DNA of 64,000 nt from Mycolicibacterium sp. (GTDB lineage: Bacteria > Actinomycetota > Actinomycetes > Mycobacteriales > Mycobacteriaceae), in assembly GCF_016462545.1 (NCBI RefSeq), contig NZ_JAEMTA010000016.1, positions 1-64,000 on the forward strand, given 5' to 3'. Positions 9,672 to 17,926 of this stretch are shown piece by piece. The stretch's first letter is position 1; every line of letters begins with the position of its first letter. The notes beneath the pieces were generated by a model. It was not told where the DNA came from. It worked only from the letters and a program-made list of their open reading frames with translations, and made no database searches. The position numbers and the translations under genes are program-made.

Positions 9672-11109
9672 CGCGTTCGAGTGCCCGCAGGGCGAGCCAC
9701 GCGGCAGCGCGATCGTCCGGACTCGACATCGACAGCCCGGTCAGGTCCTCGACCCGGCGGATGCGGCTCGCCAACGTCTGCCGGTGTACACCAAGCCGCT
9801 CGGCCGCCATACCCCACACTCCGTTCAGCGCGAGGAACATTCGCAGGGTGTCGGTGAGGTCGCCGTGCGTCCCGTCCCCGTCGCGAAGCGGATCGAGCAC
9901 CGCAGCCAGGCGCCCGCCGTCGACGGGGTCGAGCCGGCCCAGCACGTAGGCGACCGTCGGCAGCGCCTGATAGCGGACGACGTGGCAACCGTCGGACACC
10001 GCCACCTCCTGCGCTTGGCGGGCCTCGGCCACGCTGCGGGTCAGGACGTCGGTCGGGGCCGGCGTGCCGAGGCCGAGCCGCAATGGCAGCCGCGGCGCGA
10101 CGGTCGGCTTCTCCACCCGCTCCGCGAGAGCGTCCGCCTGCTCGTCGCGAATCAAGCCGACGACGGTCCCGCGTTCCGCCGTCACCATGTGGACGGCGCC
10201 GAGCTCGTCGAGCCACCGAATCACCAGCCGCTCGAGATCCAGTGACCGCGACCGTGCCGTCAGGACGAAGGCCGTCAGCGACGGCTCGTGCACACCCCAT
10301 CTGCGCAGCAGCGCGACAGCCGGGTCGCCACCGGCGAGCAGCGTTCCCATCATGACCTCGCGGCCGAGTCGTTCGGTGCCCGTGTAGTCGTGGGTGCGCA
10401 GGATCAGGTCGAGCAGCGCGGCCGCCTGCGACGCCAGATCCCTGCTGCGCGTGGGCGAGCTGTTACGCGATGAGATGACGAGGTATCCGGTGAGATCTTC
10501 GTCGGAGCCGACCGGGTGCACCTGCAGGCCCCGGTGGCGGATGCGCACGGGCCGGTGGAACGCCACCGAGACGGCGTCCTTCACGTGCAGCCCGCCCGCA
10601 CCGGCGGTCGTAATCGTCTGGCCGTGCGCGTCGAGGAGCACCGCCCAGCCGTCGATGCGGTGGGCGAGCTGCGCGATCACGGCCTCAGCGCCGCCGCGGC
10701 GCGCGACCTGGGTGAGCACCTTCGTGCCTGTCGTGACCAACCGATCCTCGGCCGCTTGATCGGCGGCGAGCAATGCGACCAGCCGCGCGTGGAGCAGCTC
10801 GTCGTTGGCCTCGGCCGCGACGATTGTGCTGAAACCCTTGGTGGACAACATGTCTCGAAGTCCATCCAGCTCGACCCCGACGACCAGGACGGTGGCGGCC
10901 AACGCCGCGGTGCGCGCGTCGTCGGCGCGGACGGCCGACTCGAGCGCCTCAGCCGAACCCACCACCAGGGTGGCGTACGACGGATGGCCTGCGACCGCGA
11001 ATTCGTCCAGCCTCACGGCGACGTCCACCGGCGTCGACGCCGCGACACGGTCGGTCAGACACAGCGCCCCACCCAGCACGTGGGCAATCGAACTCAGGTC
11101 GCGGGCCAT
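9661..11109 (-). CDS. PucR-family transcriptional regulator
   Basis: About 482 residues. The C-terminal HTH of the PucR/CdaR type is clear: LADTLRMFLALNGVWGMAAERLGVHRQTLASRIRRVEDLTG-like sequence near residues 415-460 (here GDLTDTLRMFL onward). The N-terminal 130 residues and middle region are sensory; no metal or nucleotide motif is recognised. Of several in-frame starts, ATG 11109 (MARDLSS) is taken; an in-frame ATG 39 nt further upstream is possible. It diverges from an alcohol dehydrogenase-permease pair across 121 nt, so it probably controls them in response to their substrate. Confidence 0.83.
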   Translation of the reverse strand: MARDLSSIAHVLGGALCLTDRVAASTPVDVAVRLDEFAVAGHPSYATLVVGSAEALESAVRADDARTAALAATVLVVGVELDGLRDMLSTKGFSTIVAAEANDELLHARLVALLAADQAAEDRLVTTGTKVLTQVARRGGAEAVIAQLAHRIDGWAVLLDAHGQTITTAGAGGLHVKDAVSVAFHRPVRIRHRGLQVHPVGSDEDLTGYLVISSRNSSPTRSRDLASQAAALLDLILRTHDYTGTERLGREVMMGTLLAGGDPAVALLRRWGVHEPSLTAFVLTARSRSLDLERLVIRWLDELGAVHMVTAERGTVVGLIRDEQADALAERVEKPTVAPRLPLRLGLGTPAPTDVLTRSVAEARQAQEVAVSDGCHVVRYQALPTVAYVLGRLDPVDGGRLAAVLDPLRDGDGTHGDLTDTLRMFLALNGVWGMAAERLGVHRQTLASRIRRVEDLTGLSMSSPDDRAAAWLALRALERVTR

Positions 11110-11230
11110 CGGGCGAGTGTACGAAATGTCGATCCGCCACCGCCGCATTCACCATCTTTCACAGTGCCTTCGGCCGCCCAGCGTGCCTACGATCACCCCG
11201 CATTCGACCGCCACCCGAACCTGGAGCTGC

Positions 11231-12328
11231 ATGAAAGCCATCGTCTTCCGCGATCCCACGACGCCCGTCGAGGTCGCCGACGTCCAACTCGCCGCCCCCA
11301 AGGCCGGTGAGGTGCGCGTCAAGATCGCCGCCGCCGGCGTCTGCCACTCCGATCTGCACGTCAAGCGCGGCGAGTGGGATGCACCCGCGCCCCTGGTCAT
11401 GGGCCACGAAGGTTCCGGCGTCGTCGTCGAGCTCGGCGACGGCGTCAACTCGCTCGCCGTTGGCGATCACGTGGTGCTCAGCTGGGTGCCGCCATGCGGC
11501 GAATGCCGCTACTGCCGGTCCGGCCACGAGGCGCGCTGCCACAAGGTCGCCACCGTCGTCGCACCCAAGGGGGTGCTCTACGACGGCACCTCACGGCTGT
11601 CCAAGGACGGCGAGACCCTGCACCACTACCTCGGCGTCTCGTCGTTCGCCGAGGAAGTCGTCGTCCCTGCCTCAGGTGCAGTCAAGGTGCGCGACGACGC
11701 ACCGCTCGACGTGATCGCCGTCGTCGGATGTGCCGTCGCCACCGGTGTCGGGGCGGTGCTCAACACCGCCGCCGTCGAACCCGGGTCGACCCTGGCCGTC
11801 GTCGGCTGCGGCGGCGTCGGACTCAACGTCGTGCAGGGGGCGAGGCTGGCCGGCGCCGAGCGGATCATCGCGATCGACGTCCTGCCCGGAAAGACACAAT
11901 TGGCAATGCAATTCGGTGCGACGGATCGTATCGACGCCAGCGCGGGCGACGTCGTCGAGCAGCTGTTCGAGCTGATTCCGGACGGCGTCGACTACGCCTT
12001 CGACGCGATCGGGCGCACGTCGACCACCGAGCAGGCGATCCGCATGCTCGGACTCGGCGGCGCCGCAGTGATCGTCGGCTTACCGCCCACCGGCGCGAAG
12101 GCGTCCTTCGAGCCCCTGGTGCTGGCCGAGGCCGACCAACGCATCCTCGGATCCAACTACGGCTCGGTGCGTCCCTCGATCGACATTCCCGCGTTGGTCG
12201 ACCGCTACATGGACGGCCAACTCAAGCTCGACCCGCTGATCTCCGCGCACCGTCCGCTGATCGAGGCCGCCGAGGCGTTCGCCGACCTCGAGACCGGTGA
12301 AGCGTTGCGCACCTTGTTGATTCCGTGA
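11231..12328 (+). CDS. Zinc-dependent alcohol dehydrogenase
   Basis: A 365-residue medium-chain dehydrogenase. The catalytic zinc site is GVCHSDLH (Cys38) and MGHEGSG (His59-Glu60); the structural zinc lobe is CGECRYCRSGHEARC (four Cys near residues 85-99); the Rossmann loop is VVGCGGVGLNVVQGA near 189-203, followed by an Asp that favours NAD. It resembles AdhC/class III-like actinobacterial enzymes rather than a defined pathway enzyme. ATG 11231. With the downstream permease and the divergent PucR regulator it looks like part of an inducible alcohol or amino-alcohol use module. Confidence 0.85.
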   Translation: MKAIVFRDPTTPVEVADVQLAAPKAGEVRVKIAAAGVCHSDLHVKRGEWDAPAPLVMGHEGSGVVVELGDGVNSLAVGDHVVLSWVPPCGECRYCRSGHEARCHKVATVVAPKGVLYDGTSRLSKDGETLHHYLGVSSFAEEVVVPASGAVKVRDDAPLDVIAVVGCAVATGVGAVLNTAAVEPGSTLAVVGCGGVGLNVVQGARLAGAERIIAIDVLPGKTQLAMQFGATDRIDASAGDVVEQLFELIPDGVDYAFDAIGRTSTTEQAIRMLGLGGAAVIVGLPPTGAKASFEPLVLAEADQRILGSNYGSVRPSIDIPALVDRYMDGQLKLDPLISAHRPLIEAAEAFADLETGEALRTLLIP

Positions 12329-12371
12329 CCTAGCCCCTTCCCTGGTCCAGCCGCCAATCAGAAAGCACGAC

Positions 12372-13817
12372 ATGTCTGCTCCTTCCAAGCCCGCCGGGTC
12401 GACGTCCTCCACACCCACCGACGCTGGGCTGCGGCGCGGCGTGATGTCCGCGCCCGAAGTCTCCGCACAGGCCATCGCCAACATCGCGCCGAGCGCGGTC
12501 ATCGCATTCACGGCTGCGGCCATCTATATCGGCGCCGGCAACGGCACCGTGCTGTCATTCCTATTGGCCACCCTGGTGATCCTCGCCGTCGGTTACTGCG
12601 TCGTCGTCTTCGCGCGCAAGCACGCCTCGGCGGGATCGCTGTACACCTACGTCGCCAAGGGCCTCGGTCCTACCGGCGCGTACCTGGCCGGCGTCGCGCT
12701 CGTCGTCGGCTGTTGGGGCATCACGGCGGGCTCGCTCGGCGGCGCGGTGTCCTACATGAATCAGTTCCTCGTGCTGCTCGGGGTGCCCGCCACCGGAATC
12801 GGTTGGCAGATGGGGCTTGCCGTCGTACTCGGCGGGCTCGCGACGCTCTTCACGATCCGCGGAATCCGGCTCTCGGCGCGCGTCTCCCTGGTGTTGGAGT
12901 TGGTGTCGGTCACGATCATCATGGTCCTGCTGGTGCTGGCACTCGTCTGGGCCGGACCGAATGCGTGGGACCCCTCGCAGTTCAGCCTCGAGGGTGCGCC
13001 TCTTCAGGGCGTGGCCGCGGGCATGGTCCTCGGCATCCTCGGCTTCGTCGGGTTCTCCTCGGCCGACGCCCTCGGTCGCGAGGCCAAGAATCCGTACACC
13101 ACGATTCCGCGGGCCATCATGTGGAGTGCCGTCACCGTCGGCGTCCTCTACGTCTTCGCGGCCTACACGCAGATCGCCGTGCTTGGCGACGGGCTCGCCG
13201 AGAGCGCCAGCCCGCTCGAGGACATCGCGACGCTCATCGGGATGCCGTCGTGGTTCGCGCCGATCCTCACGTTCGGCGTCGGAGCGTCCTTCTTCGCCGT
13301 CGTCGTGGCACCGCTCAACGTCGTCGGTCGCATCATCTACGTCATGGGCAAGGAAGGGGTCGTGGCCGACCACTTCGGCCGCACCCACGACCGCCACCTG
13401 ACACCGCACCGCGTCCTGCTGATCGCCGGACCGACGGCCATCGTCGGAAACCTGATACTGCTCGCGATGAGCGTCGACCCGATGGAGATCGTCGTCTGGG
13501 TGGACACCTACGGCACCTACGGCTACATGGTCGCCTACGCGCTGGTGGCGATCGCCTGCGTCGTCTACACACGACGCGAGGGCATGCCCAATCGGCTGGT
13601 GTGGACCTGCGCCGTCGTCGTGGTCCTCGCGATGGCCTACGTGTTCTTCGCCAACGTCTGGCCGGTGCCTGCCTGGCCGCTGAACGTCATCCCATACCTG
13701 TTCCTCGCCACGATGATCGCGGCGATCCTCTGGTACCGGTATCGCGTGGCTCGGCGCCCGGAGATCGTCGCCAACATCGGCAACACCGAGACCGACGTCC
13801 TGGAGGGCGTCGGCTAG
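12372..13817 (+). CDS. APC-family amino acid/amine permease
   Basis: A 481-residue inner-membrane transporter with about 12 hydrophobic segments. Diagnostic early sequence: APEVSAQAIANIAPSAVIAF in TM1 and GSLYTYVAKGLGP after TM2, as in APC transporters; the middle has GFVGFSSADALGREAKNPYTTIPRAI, the conserved TM6-loop. The cytoplasmic N-terminal 30 residues are Ser/Thr/Pro rich. It is 43 nt after the alcohol dehydrogenase gene, probably in one operon, and is followed by a strong hairpin. The substrate is probably an amino acid, amine or amino alcohol, by family and context. Confidence 0.84.
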   Translation: MSAPSKPAGSTSSTPTDAGLRRGVMSAPEVSAQAIANIAPSAVIAFTAAAIYIGAGNGTVLSFLLATLVILAVGYCVVVFARKHASAGSLYTYVAKGLGPTGAYLAGVALVVGCWGITAGSLGGAVSYMNQFLVLLGVPATGIGWQMGLAVVLGGLATLFTIRGIRLSARVSLVLELVSVTIIMVLLVLALVWAGPNAWDPSQFSLEGAPLQGVAAGMVLGILGFVGFSSADALGREAKNPYTTIPRAIMWSAVTVGVLYVFAAYTQIAVLGDGLAESASPLEDIATLIGMPSWFAPILTFGVGASFFAVVVAPLNVVGRIIYVMGKEGVVADHFGRTHDRHLTPHRVLLIAGPTAIVGNLILLAMSVDPMEIVVWVDTYGTYGYMVAYALVAIACVVYTRREGMPNRLVWTCAVVVVLAMAYVFFANVWPVPAWPLNVIPYLFLATMIAAILWYRYRVARRPEIVANIGNTETDVLEGVG

Positions 13818-13837
13818 CCGAGACCCCGCGATTTGGG

Positions 13838-13870
13838 CGCGCTAACGTTCGGTGTCCGAGCGTTGGCGCG
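13838..13870 (+). terminator. Strong 15-bp hairpin after the permease gene
   Basis: Arms 13838-13852 and 13856-13870 pair along all 15 positions (two G-U) around a TGT loop. The region just outside also pairs imperfectly (CGCGATTTGG with CCGAATCCGCG). It begins 20 nt after the permease stop and very likely terminates the dehydrogenase-permease transcript. No U-tract follows. Confidence 0.65.
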
Positions 13871-14354
13871 TCCGAATCCGCGAGGGAGGCAGGTCATCGA
13901 AGCCACACTGACCAGGTGGACGATCGGCGCCCTCGGCGTGCTGGCCATCGCCGTCGCCACCCTCTTCCCGTGGTACTCCGCGCAGGCGGTGGGCGGTTCG
14001 GCCGACATGGCGGGCTGGGGCGCCTGGACCATGACCGGCGACGTCGACGCCGGCTTGCGGCCGCTACCGTTGGCGGTGCTGGTCTACGCAGCGGCAGCGC
14101 TGACCGTCTACGGCGCGGCGCGCAGCGCGTTCGGCATCGCGGTCGTCGGAGCGATGGCGACGTTCGCGGCCGCGATCCTGCCGTTCCTGGTCATGCGGGC
14201 CGTCGACCGCCATGTGCCTGGCAGCGGTTCGGTGGCCGTCGCGGTGACGACGGCTCCGCTGGTGCTCCTGGGAATCGGATTCGTAGCCACCATCGTCTGC
14301 TGGATCGGCTATGCGCGCTGCGTCCTTCGGCCCTCCCCGCGGCAGGAACCGTGA
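13863..14354 (+). CDS. Small membrane protein, start uncertain
   Basis: About 150-163 residues with four hydrophobic segments (IGALGVLAIAVATLFPWYSA; LPLAVLVYAAAALTVYGAA; GIAVVGAMATFAAAILPFLV; VLLGIGFVATIVCWIGYA) and short charged ends. No family was recognised. No ATG or GTG lies in frame: TTG 13833 and TTG 13863 are both tied up with the strong hairpin at 13838-13870. A good GGGAGG ribosome site (13884-13889) points to initiation near 13896, where the codon is ATC. It is followed by a GTGA overlap with a tiny open frame and then an SDR gene. Confidence 0.6.
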   Translation: MARPNPRGRQVIEATLTRWTIGALGVLAIAVATLFPWYSAQAVGGSADMAGWGAWTMTGDVDAGLRPLPLAVLVYAAAALTVYGAARSAFGIAVVGAMATFAAAILPFLVMRAVDRHVPGSGSVAVAVTTAPLVLLGIGFVATIVCWIGYARCVLRPSPRQEP

Positions 14355-14446
14355 CCGCGCTGACCTTCGAGGACTTCGGTGAACAGCAGACGCTCGCGGT
14401 GTCGAGTCTGCGCGACTTCGCCCCCCACATAGGCTCTCGACCGTGA
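14351..14446 (+). CDS. Possible 31-residue linker ORF
   Basis: A 32-codon frame whose GTG overlaps the stop of the membrane-protein gene (GTGA, 14351-14354) and whose TGA overlaps the GTG of the SDR gene (GTGA, 14443-14446). The encoded peptide is mildly acidic with no recognised motif. The double 4-nt overlap is what one expects from termination-reinitiation coupling, but a frame this short can arise by chance. Confidence 0.3.
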   Translation: MTALTFEDFGEQQTLAVSSLRDFAPHIGSRP

Positions 14447-15318
14447 CCAACAACCCCCTGCGCCGCCTCGCCGACTCGCTGTTCCTGGCGGGCATGCGTC
14501 CGCCGCTGACCGCGCAGCTGCTGCAGCCGAGGCATGACGTCGACCCCGCGGGCAAGCGGATCCTGATCACCGGTGCCTCGTCGGGAATCGGTGAGGCGGG
14601 GGCGCTGAAGCTGGCGGCCCTCGGCGCGCGGGTGATCGTGGTGGCGCGCAGGCAGGAGCTGCTCGACTCCGTCGTTGAGCGGATCACCGCGGCGGGCGGG
14701 GACGCGACGGCGATCGCGTGCGACCTGTCCGACCTGGACGCGGTCGACGCCTTGGTCGCCGACGTCGACGAGCGCTTCGGTGGCGTCGACGTGCTGATCA
14801 ACAACGCGGGCAGGTCGATCCGGCGACCGCTGGCCGAATCGCTGGACCGCTGGCACGACGTCGAACGCACGATGCAGTTGAACTACTACTCACCGCTGCG
14901 GCTGATCCGCGGCTTCGGGCCGGGGATGCGGGCGCGACGCGACGGACACGTCGTGAACGTCTCGACGTGGGGAGTGCTCAGCGAATCGTCACCGCTGTTC
15001 TCCGTCTACAACGCCTCGAAGGCGGCGCTCACCGCCGTCAGCCGCGTCATCGAGACCGAATGGGCCCAGGACGGAGTGCATTCGACGACGCTGTTCTATC
15101 CGCTGGTCAAGACGCCGATGATCGCACCGACCCGGGCGTACGACGGCCTGCCCGGACTGTCGGCCGAGGAGGCGGCGGACTGGATGGTCACCGCCGTCCG
15201 ACGCCAGCCCGTGCGCATCGCGCCGCGGATGGCCGTCACTGCGCACGCCGTCAACAGCTTTGCGCCCGCGGCCGTGGACGCCGTCATGAAACGTCAGCGC
15301 GTACAGCCGTCGACGTAG
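14443..15318 (+). CDS. Short-chain dehydrogenase/reductase (Rv0547c-like)
   Basis: A 291-residue classical SDR. Cofactor loop TGASSGIGEAG near residues 43-53, NNAGR near 119-123, catalytic Ser in VNVSTWG near 170 and YNASKAA (Tyr-x-x-x-Lys) near 188-194. An Arg-rich segment after the second strand (VVARRQE) suggests NADP(H). Residues 1-35 form an extra N-terminal helix. It corresponds by position and length to M. tuberculosis Rv0547c between menB and a glyoxalase-fold gene. Start GTG 14443. The substrate is unknown. Confidence 0.87.
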   Translation: MTNNPLRRLADSLFLAGMRPPLTAQLLQPRHDVDPAGKRILITGASSGIGEAGALKLAALGARVIVVARRQELLDSVVERITAAGGDATAIACDLSDLDAVDALVADVDERFGGVDVLINNAGRSIRRPLAESLDRWHDVERTMQLNYYSPLRLIRGFGPGMRARRDGHVVNVSTWGVLSESSPLFSVYNASKAALTAVSRVIETEWAQDGVHSTTLFYPLVKTPMIAPTRAYDGLPGLSAEEAADWMVTAVRRQPVRIAPRMAVTAHAVNSFAPAAVDAVMKRQRVQPST

Positions 15319-15368
15319 CCCCCAAGGGCTGGCCGACTTTCGGCGGGCACTGTGTTAGAACCGACGGT

Positions 15369-15755
15369 ATGGAGATTCTGGCCAGTCGGGTCCTGTTCCG
15401 GCCGGCGGACTACCACCGCTCGCTGACGTTCTACCGCGACGCCATCGGTCTGGCCATCGCCCGCGAGTACGGGGCGGGCACGGTGTTCTACGCCGGTCAG
15501 TCGCTCATCGAGTTGGCCGGCCACGGCGGCGGATCACCCGCGGCGCCGCCGTTTCCCGGCGCGCTGTGGCTGCAGGTGCGCGACGTCTACGCCACCCAGA
15601 CCGAGCTGGAGGGTCGCGACGTCGAGATCGCGCGTCCTGCCAAGCAGGAACCGTGGGGGTTGCACGAGTTGCACGTGACCGACCCCGATGGCGTCACCCT
15701 GATCTTCGTGCAGATACCCGACACGCATCCGCTGCGGCGAGACTCCCGGACGTGA
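15369..15755 (+). CDS. VOC/glyoxalase-fold protein (Rv0546c-like)
   Basis: A 128-residue protein with the paired beta-alpha-beta-beta-beta units of the vicinal oxygen chelate fold: FRPADYHRSLTFYRDAIGL at the start, LIELAGH (a metal-ligand Glu in many members), and WGLHELHVTDPDGVTLIFVQ at the C-terminus with His and Glu-equivalent positions. Matches the Rv0546c slot next to the SDR in M. tuberculosis. ATG 15369, 50 nt after the SDR. It may be a glyoxalase, dioxygenase or resistance protein; nothing in the sequence decides. Confidence 0.82.
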   Translation: MEILASRVLFRPADYHRSLTFYRDAIGLAIAREYGAGTVFYAGQSLIELAGHGGGSPAAPPFPGALWLQVRDVYATQTELEGRDVEIARPAKQEPWGLHELHVTDPDGVTLIFVQIPDTHPLRRDSRT

Positions 15756-15788
15756 ACATCCCCCCGGCCCGCTGGGCCGAGGGGATGT
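15756..15788. terminator. Bidirectional hairpin between convergent genes
   Basis: ACATCCCC and CGGCCC on the left pair with GGGCCG and GGGGATGT on the right around a GCT loop, with one unpaired base on each side. It begins directly at the VOC stop codon and lies 15 nt from the stop of the convergent DUF3349 gene, so it can terminate both. Confidence 0.75.
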
Positions 15789-15803
15789 GTGGTGCAACGT
15801 CTT

Positions 15804-16109
15804 TCAGCCGGCAGGCTGCGCCAACGGCCAGCCGACGGAGGCCAGCCGCGAAGCGACCTGGTGGATCTCCTCGGGGTTCGGCTCCTTGTCGATGACATTC
15901 TGAACGGCGGCGTGGATCTCGTCCTCGGTCACCGTGTCGCCGTTGTTTGACTTCAGGATCGACTGCGCGGCCTTGATGACCTCGTCCTCGGTGAGAGAAC
16001 GCTTCAACAGGGCCAGCAGCGGGAAGTGGTCCTTGGGGGGCACACCCTCCGGATAGCCGGCGTTGAGCCAGTCGACGACGTTCTCGAACATGCTCTTGTT
16101 CTCGGTCAT
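15804..16109 (-). CDS. DUF3349 protein (Rv0543c-like)
   Basis: A 101-residue soluble helical protein of the DUF3349 family, with FENVVDWLNAGYPEGVPPKD at the start, LLALLKRSLTEDEV, and the C-terminal VASRLASVGWPLAQ. M. tuberculosis Rv0543c occupies the same place. The family has solved structures but no established function. ATG 16109. It is the last gene of a leftward run pitA-16398-16109, 7 nt after the preceding gene, so it is probably co-transcribed with phosphate transport. A second paralogue lies across the pitA promoter region at 17927. Confidence 0.87.
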   Translation of the reverse strand: MTENKSMFENVVDWLNAGYPEGVPPKDHFPLLALLKRSLTEDEVIKAAQSILKSNNGDTVTEDEIHAAVQNVIDKEPNPEEIHQVASRLASVGWPLAQPAG

Positions 16110-16116
16110 GTGTGTC

Positions 16117-16398
16117 CTAGCTCGGGATGAAGGGGACGGGGTTGAATCCGAAGTGGTGCATGATCGTGGCCTTGGTGATCCAGAGGATCGCGATCACGAT
16201 CACCGCGGCGACGAGGGTGAACAACAAAAGGCCAGCGGCCTTGAGCGCCGGGTTCGGCGCGGTGGTGGTGCCGTCGGCCTCGGCTCCGCCCGACCCCTTC
16301 GAGAACGCCACCAGCCCGATCGCGAAGACCGCGGGCAGACCGGCACCGAGGATCAAACCGACGGCGAGCACCTTGAGAATCGCTTCCAGATAAGTCAT
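16117..16398 (-). CDS. Small two-TM membrane protein (Rv0544c-like)
   Basis: A 93-residue protein with two hydrophobic helices (about residues 8-30 and 54-76) joined by a Gly/Ala/Thr-rich loop and ending in a short tail HHFGFNPVPFIPS. By position and size it corresponds to M. tuberculosis Rv0544c. It lies 27 nt after pitA and 7 nt before the DUF3349 gene. A helper role for PitA is possible from its fixed position, but nothing in the sequence shows it. Confidence 0.82.
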   Translation of the reverse strand: MTYLEAILKVLAVGLILGAGLPAVFAIGLVAFSKGSGGAEADGTTTAPNPALKAAGLLLFTLVAAVIVIAILWITKATIMHHFGFNPVPFIPS

Positions 16399-16425
16399 TT
16401 CAGTTCCCTTAACTCGTTGGTCGGA

Positions 16426-17673
16426 TCAGACCGACGCCGTCGGCTGGCCGGCGGCCTTCGTCTTGCGCTCCTCGGCGGGGACCACCGAGTTGGTGGAGTC
16501 GTCCCAATCGGCGTTGACGTTGTTCGAGTCGACCTTCTGCTGCTGGGCGCGCCAGTACATGAAGCCCGACAGCCCCACCAGGATGACGAAGATGAGGCCG
16601 TCGCCGGCCAGATCCGAGCCGAACAGAGACTTGACGGCATCCGACAGCCAGAACGAGAGCGCACCGACGAGCGCCGCCGACGGCAGCGTGATCAGCCAGG
16701 CGGCCGCCATCCGGCCCGCGACCGCCCACCGCACCTGTGCGCCCGGCTTGCCGACGCCGCTACCGAGGATGGAGCCCGTCGCCACGTGGGTCGTCGACAG
16801 CGCCATGCCCGCGGCGCTCGAGCTCAGGATGATCGCGGCCGACGACGCCTCGGCAGCCAGACCCTGGGGCGATTCGATCTCGACGAGACCCTTGCCGAGC
16901 GTGCGGATCACGCGCCAGCCACCGATGTAGGTGCCGAGCCCGATCGCCAGGGCGCAGGACGCGATGACCCAGAACGGCAGACCGTCCTTCTTCACGTCAC
17001 CGGTCAGATGCCCGGTGGTGATCAGCGCCAGCGCGATGACGCCCATCGTCTTCTGCGCGTCGTTGGTGCCGTGTGAGAGGGCGACGAGCGACGCGGTGGC
17101 GATCTGGCCCCAGCGGAAGCCATCCTCACGACGCTTCTTCATGACGTTGCGGGTGAGGCGGTAGACCAGCCAGGTGCCGCACGCGGCGACGAGGCCTGCG
17201 ATGAACGGCGCGGCGAGCGCGGGCAGGATCACCTTGCCGAAGACGCCGCTCCAGTTGACGCCCGCCATTCCCAGTGCCGCGAGGCCGGCGCCGATGAGGC
17301 CGCCGAACAACGCGTGCGACGAGCTCGAGGGGATACCGAAGAGCCAGGTCAGCAGGTTCCACAGGATGCCGCCGACGAGGCCCGAGAAGATGATGGTGAG
17401 GCCGGTCGAGGCGTCGATCCCCGATACCAGCGAGCCGGTCTTGCCGTCCTGAATCTTGAGGACCGAGGTGGTCACCGTGACGGCGACCTCCACGGAGAGG
17501 AAGGCGCCCACGAGATTGAGGAGGCCCGCCAAGATGACGGCTGTCTTCGGCTTCAACGCGTTGGTGGCGATCGACGTCGCCATGGCGTTGCCGGTGTCGT
17601 GGAAGCCGTTGGTGAAGTCGAAGGCCAGCGCGGTGGCGATCAACAACACCAAGATGATCATGGTCGTGTCCAT
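16426..17673 (-). CDS. pitA: Low-affinity inorganic phosphate transporter PitA
   Basis: A 415-residue PiT-family (PHO4) permease, moving phosphate with a cation across the inner membrane. The two inverted signature repeats are visible: DFTNGFHDTGNAMAT near residues 19-33 and SHGTNDAQKTMG near 205-216, each with the conserved Asn-Asp/His-Asp core. About ten hydrophobic segments; the C-terminus is a short charged tail. ATG 17673. Length and neighbours match M. tuberculosis Rv0545c. It heads a three-gene leftward operon, and the divergent upstream region carries a PHO-box-like direct repeat at 17768-17789. Confidence 0.95.
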   Translation of the reverse strand: MDTTMIILVLLIATALAFDFTNGFHDTGNAMATSIATNALKPKTAVILAGLLNLVGAFLSVEVAVTVTTSVLKIQDGKTGSLVSGIDASTGLTIIFSGLVGGILWNLLTWLFGIPSSSSHALFGGLIGAGLAALGMAGVNWSGVFGKVILPALAAPFIAGLVAACGTWLVYRLTRNVMKKRREDGFRWGQIATASLVALSHGTNDAQKTMGVIALALITTGHLTGDVKKDGLPFWVIASCALAIGLGTYIGGWRVIRTLGKGLVEIESPQGLAAEASSAAIILSSSAAGMALSTTHVATGSILGSGVGKPGAQVRWAVAGRMAAAWLITLPSAALVGALSFWLSDAVKSLFGSDLAGDGLIFVILVGLSGFMYWRAQQQKVDSNNVNADWDDSTNSVVPAEERKTKAAGQPTASV

Positions 17674-17767
17674 GACTGAAATTGTGAGGGTTCTCAGGTT
17701 GTTTTGACTAGCCGGTCGGCGTGGGAAACCCGTATCTCACCTGGCACTTTGCCAGTTTCGGTGAGCT

Positions 17768-17789
17768 GTTCACCCACTGTTCACGCGGT
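17768..17789. promoter_or_regulatory. PHO-box-like 11-nt direct repeat
   Basis: GTTCACCCACT followed by GTTCACGCGGT gives two GTTCAC cores exactly 11 nt apart (17768 and 17779). This is the layout of PHO boxes bound by PhoP in Streptomyces, where repeat units centre on GTTCACC. A mycobacterial response regulator such as RegX3 is the likely reader. The site is 95 nt upstream of pitA and about 140 nt upstream of the divergent DUF3349 gene. A weaker TCTCACC at 17735 is in phase (33 nt before). Confidence 0.5.
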
Positions 17790-17926
17790 GGGCGAGGTGC
17801 GTTGGCCTCGCGAGCCGAAAAATTCAGTCCGGTGCGACACCGGGGGCAGTCGTCGGGACACGCCACTACCATCGATCCATCGTCGCGGTCCCGATCCCGC
17901 CGCGGCATCAAGGGGAAGTCGACTTC

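Noticed and set aside
17742..17754. TGGCA-CTT-TGCCA inverted repeat near pitA
   Set aside because: Only 5-bp arms; expected often in this GC-rich DNA.
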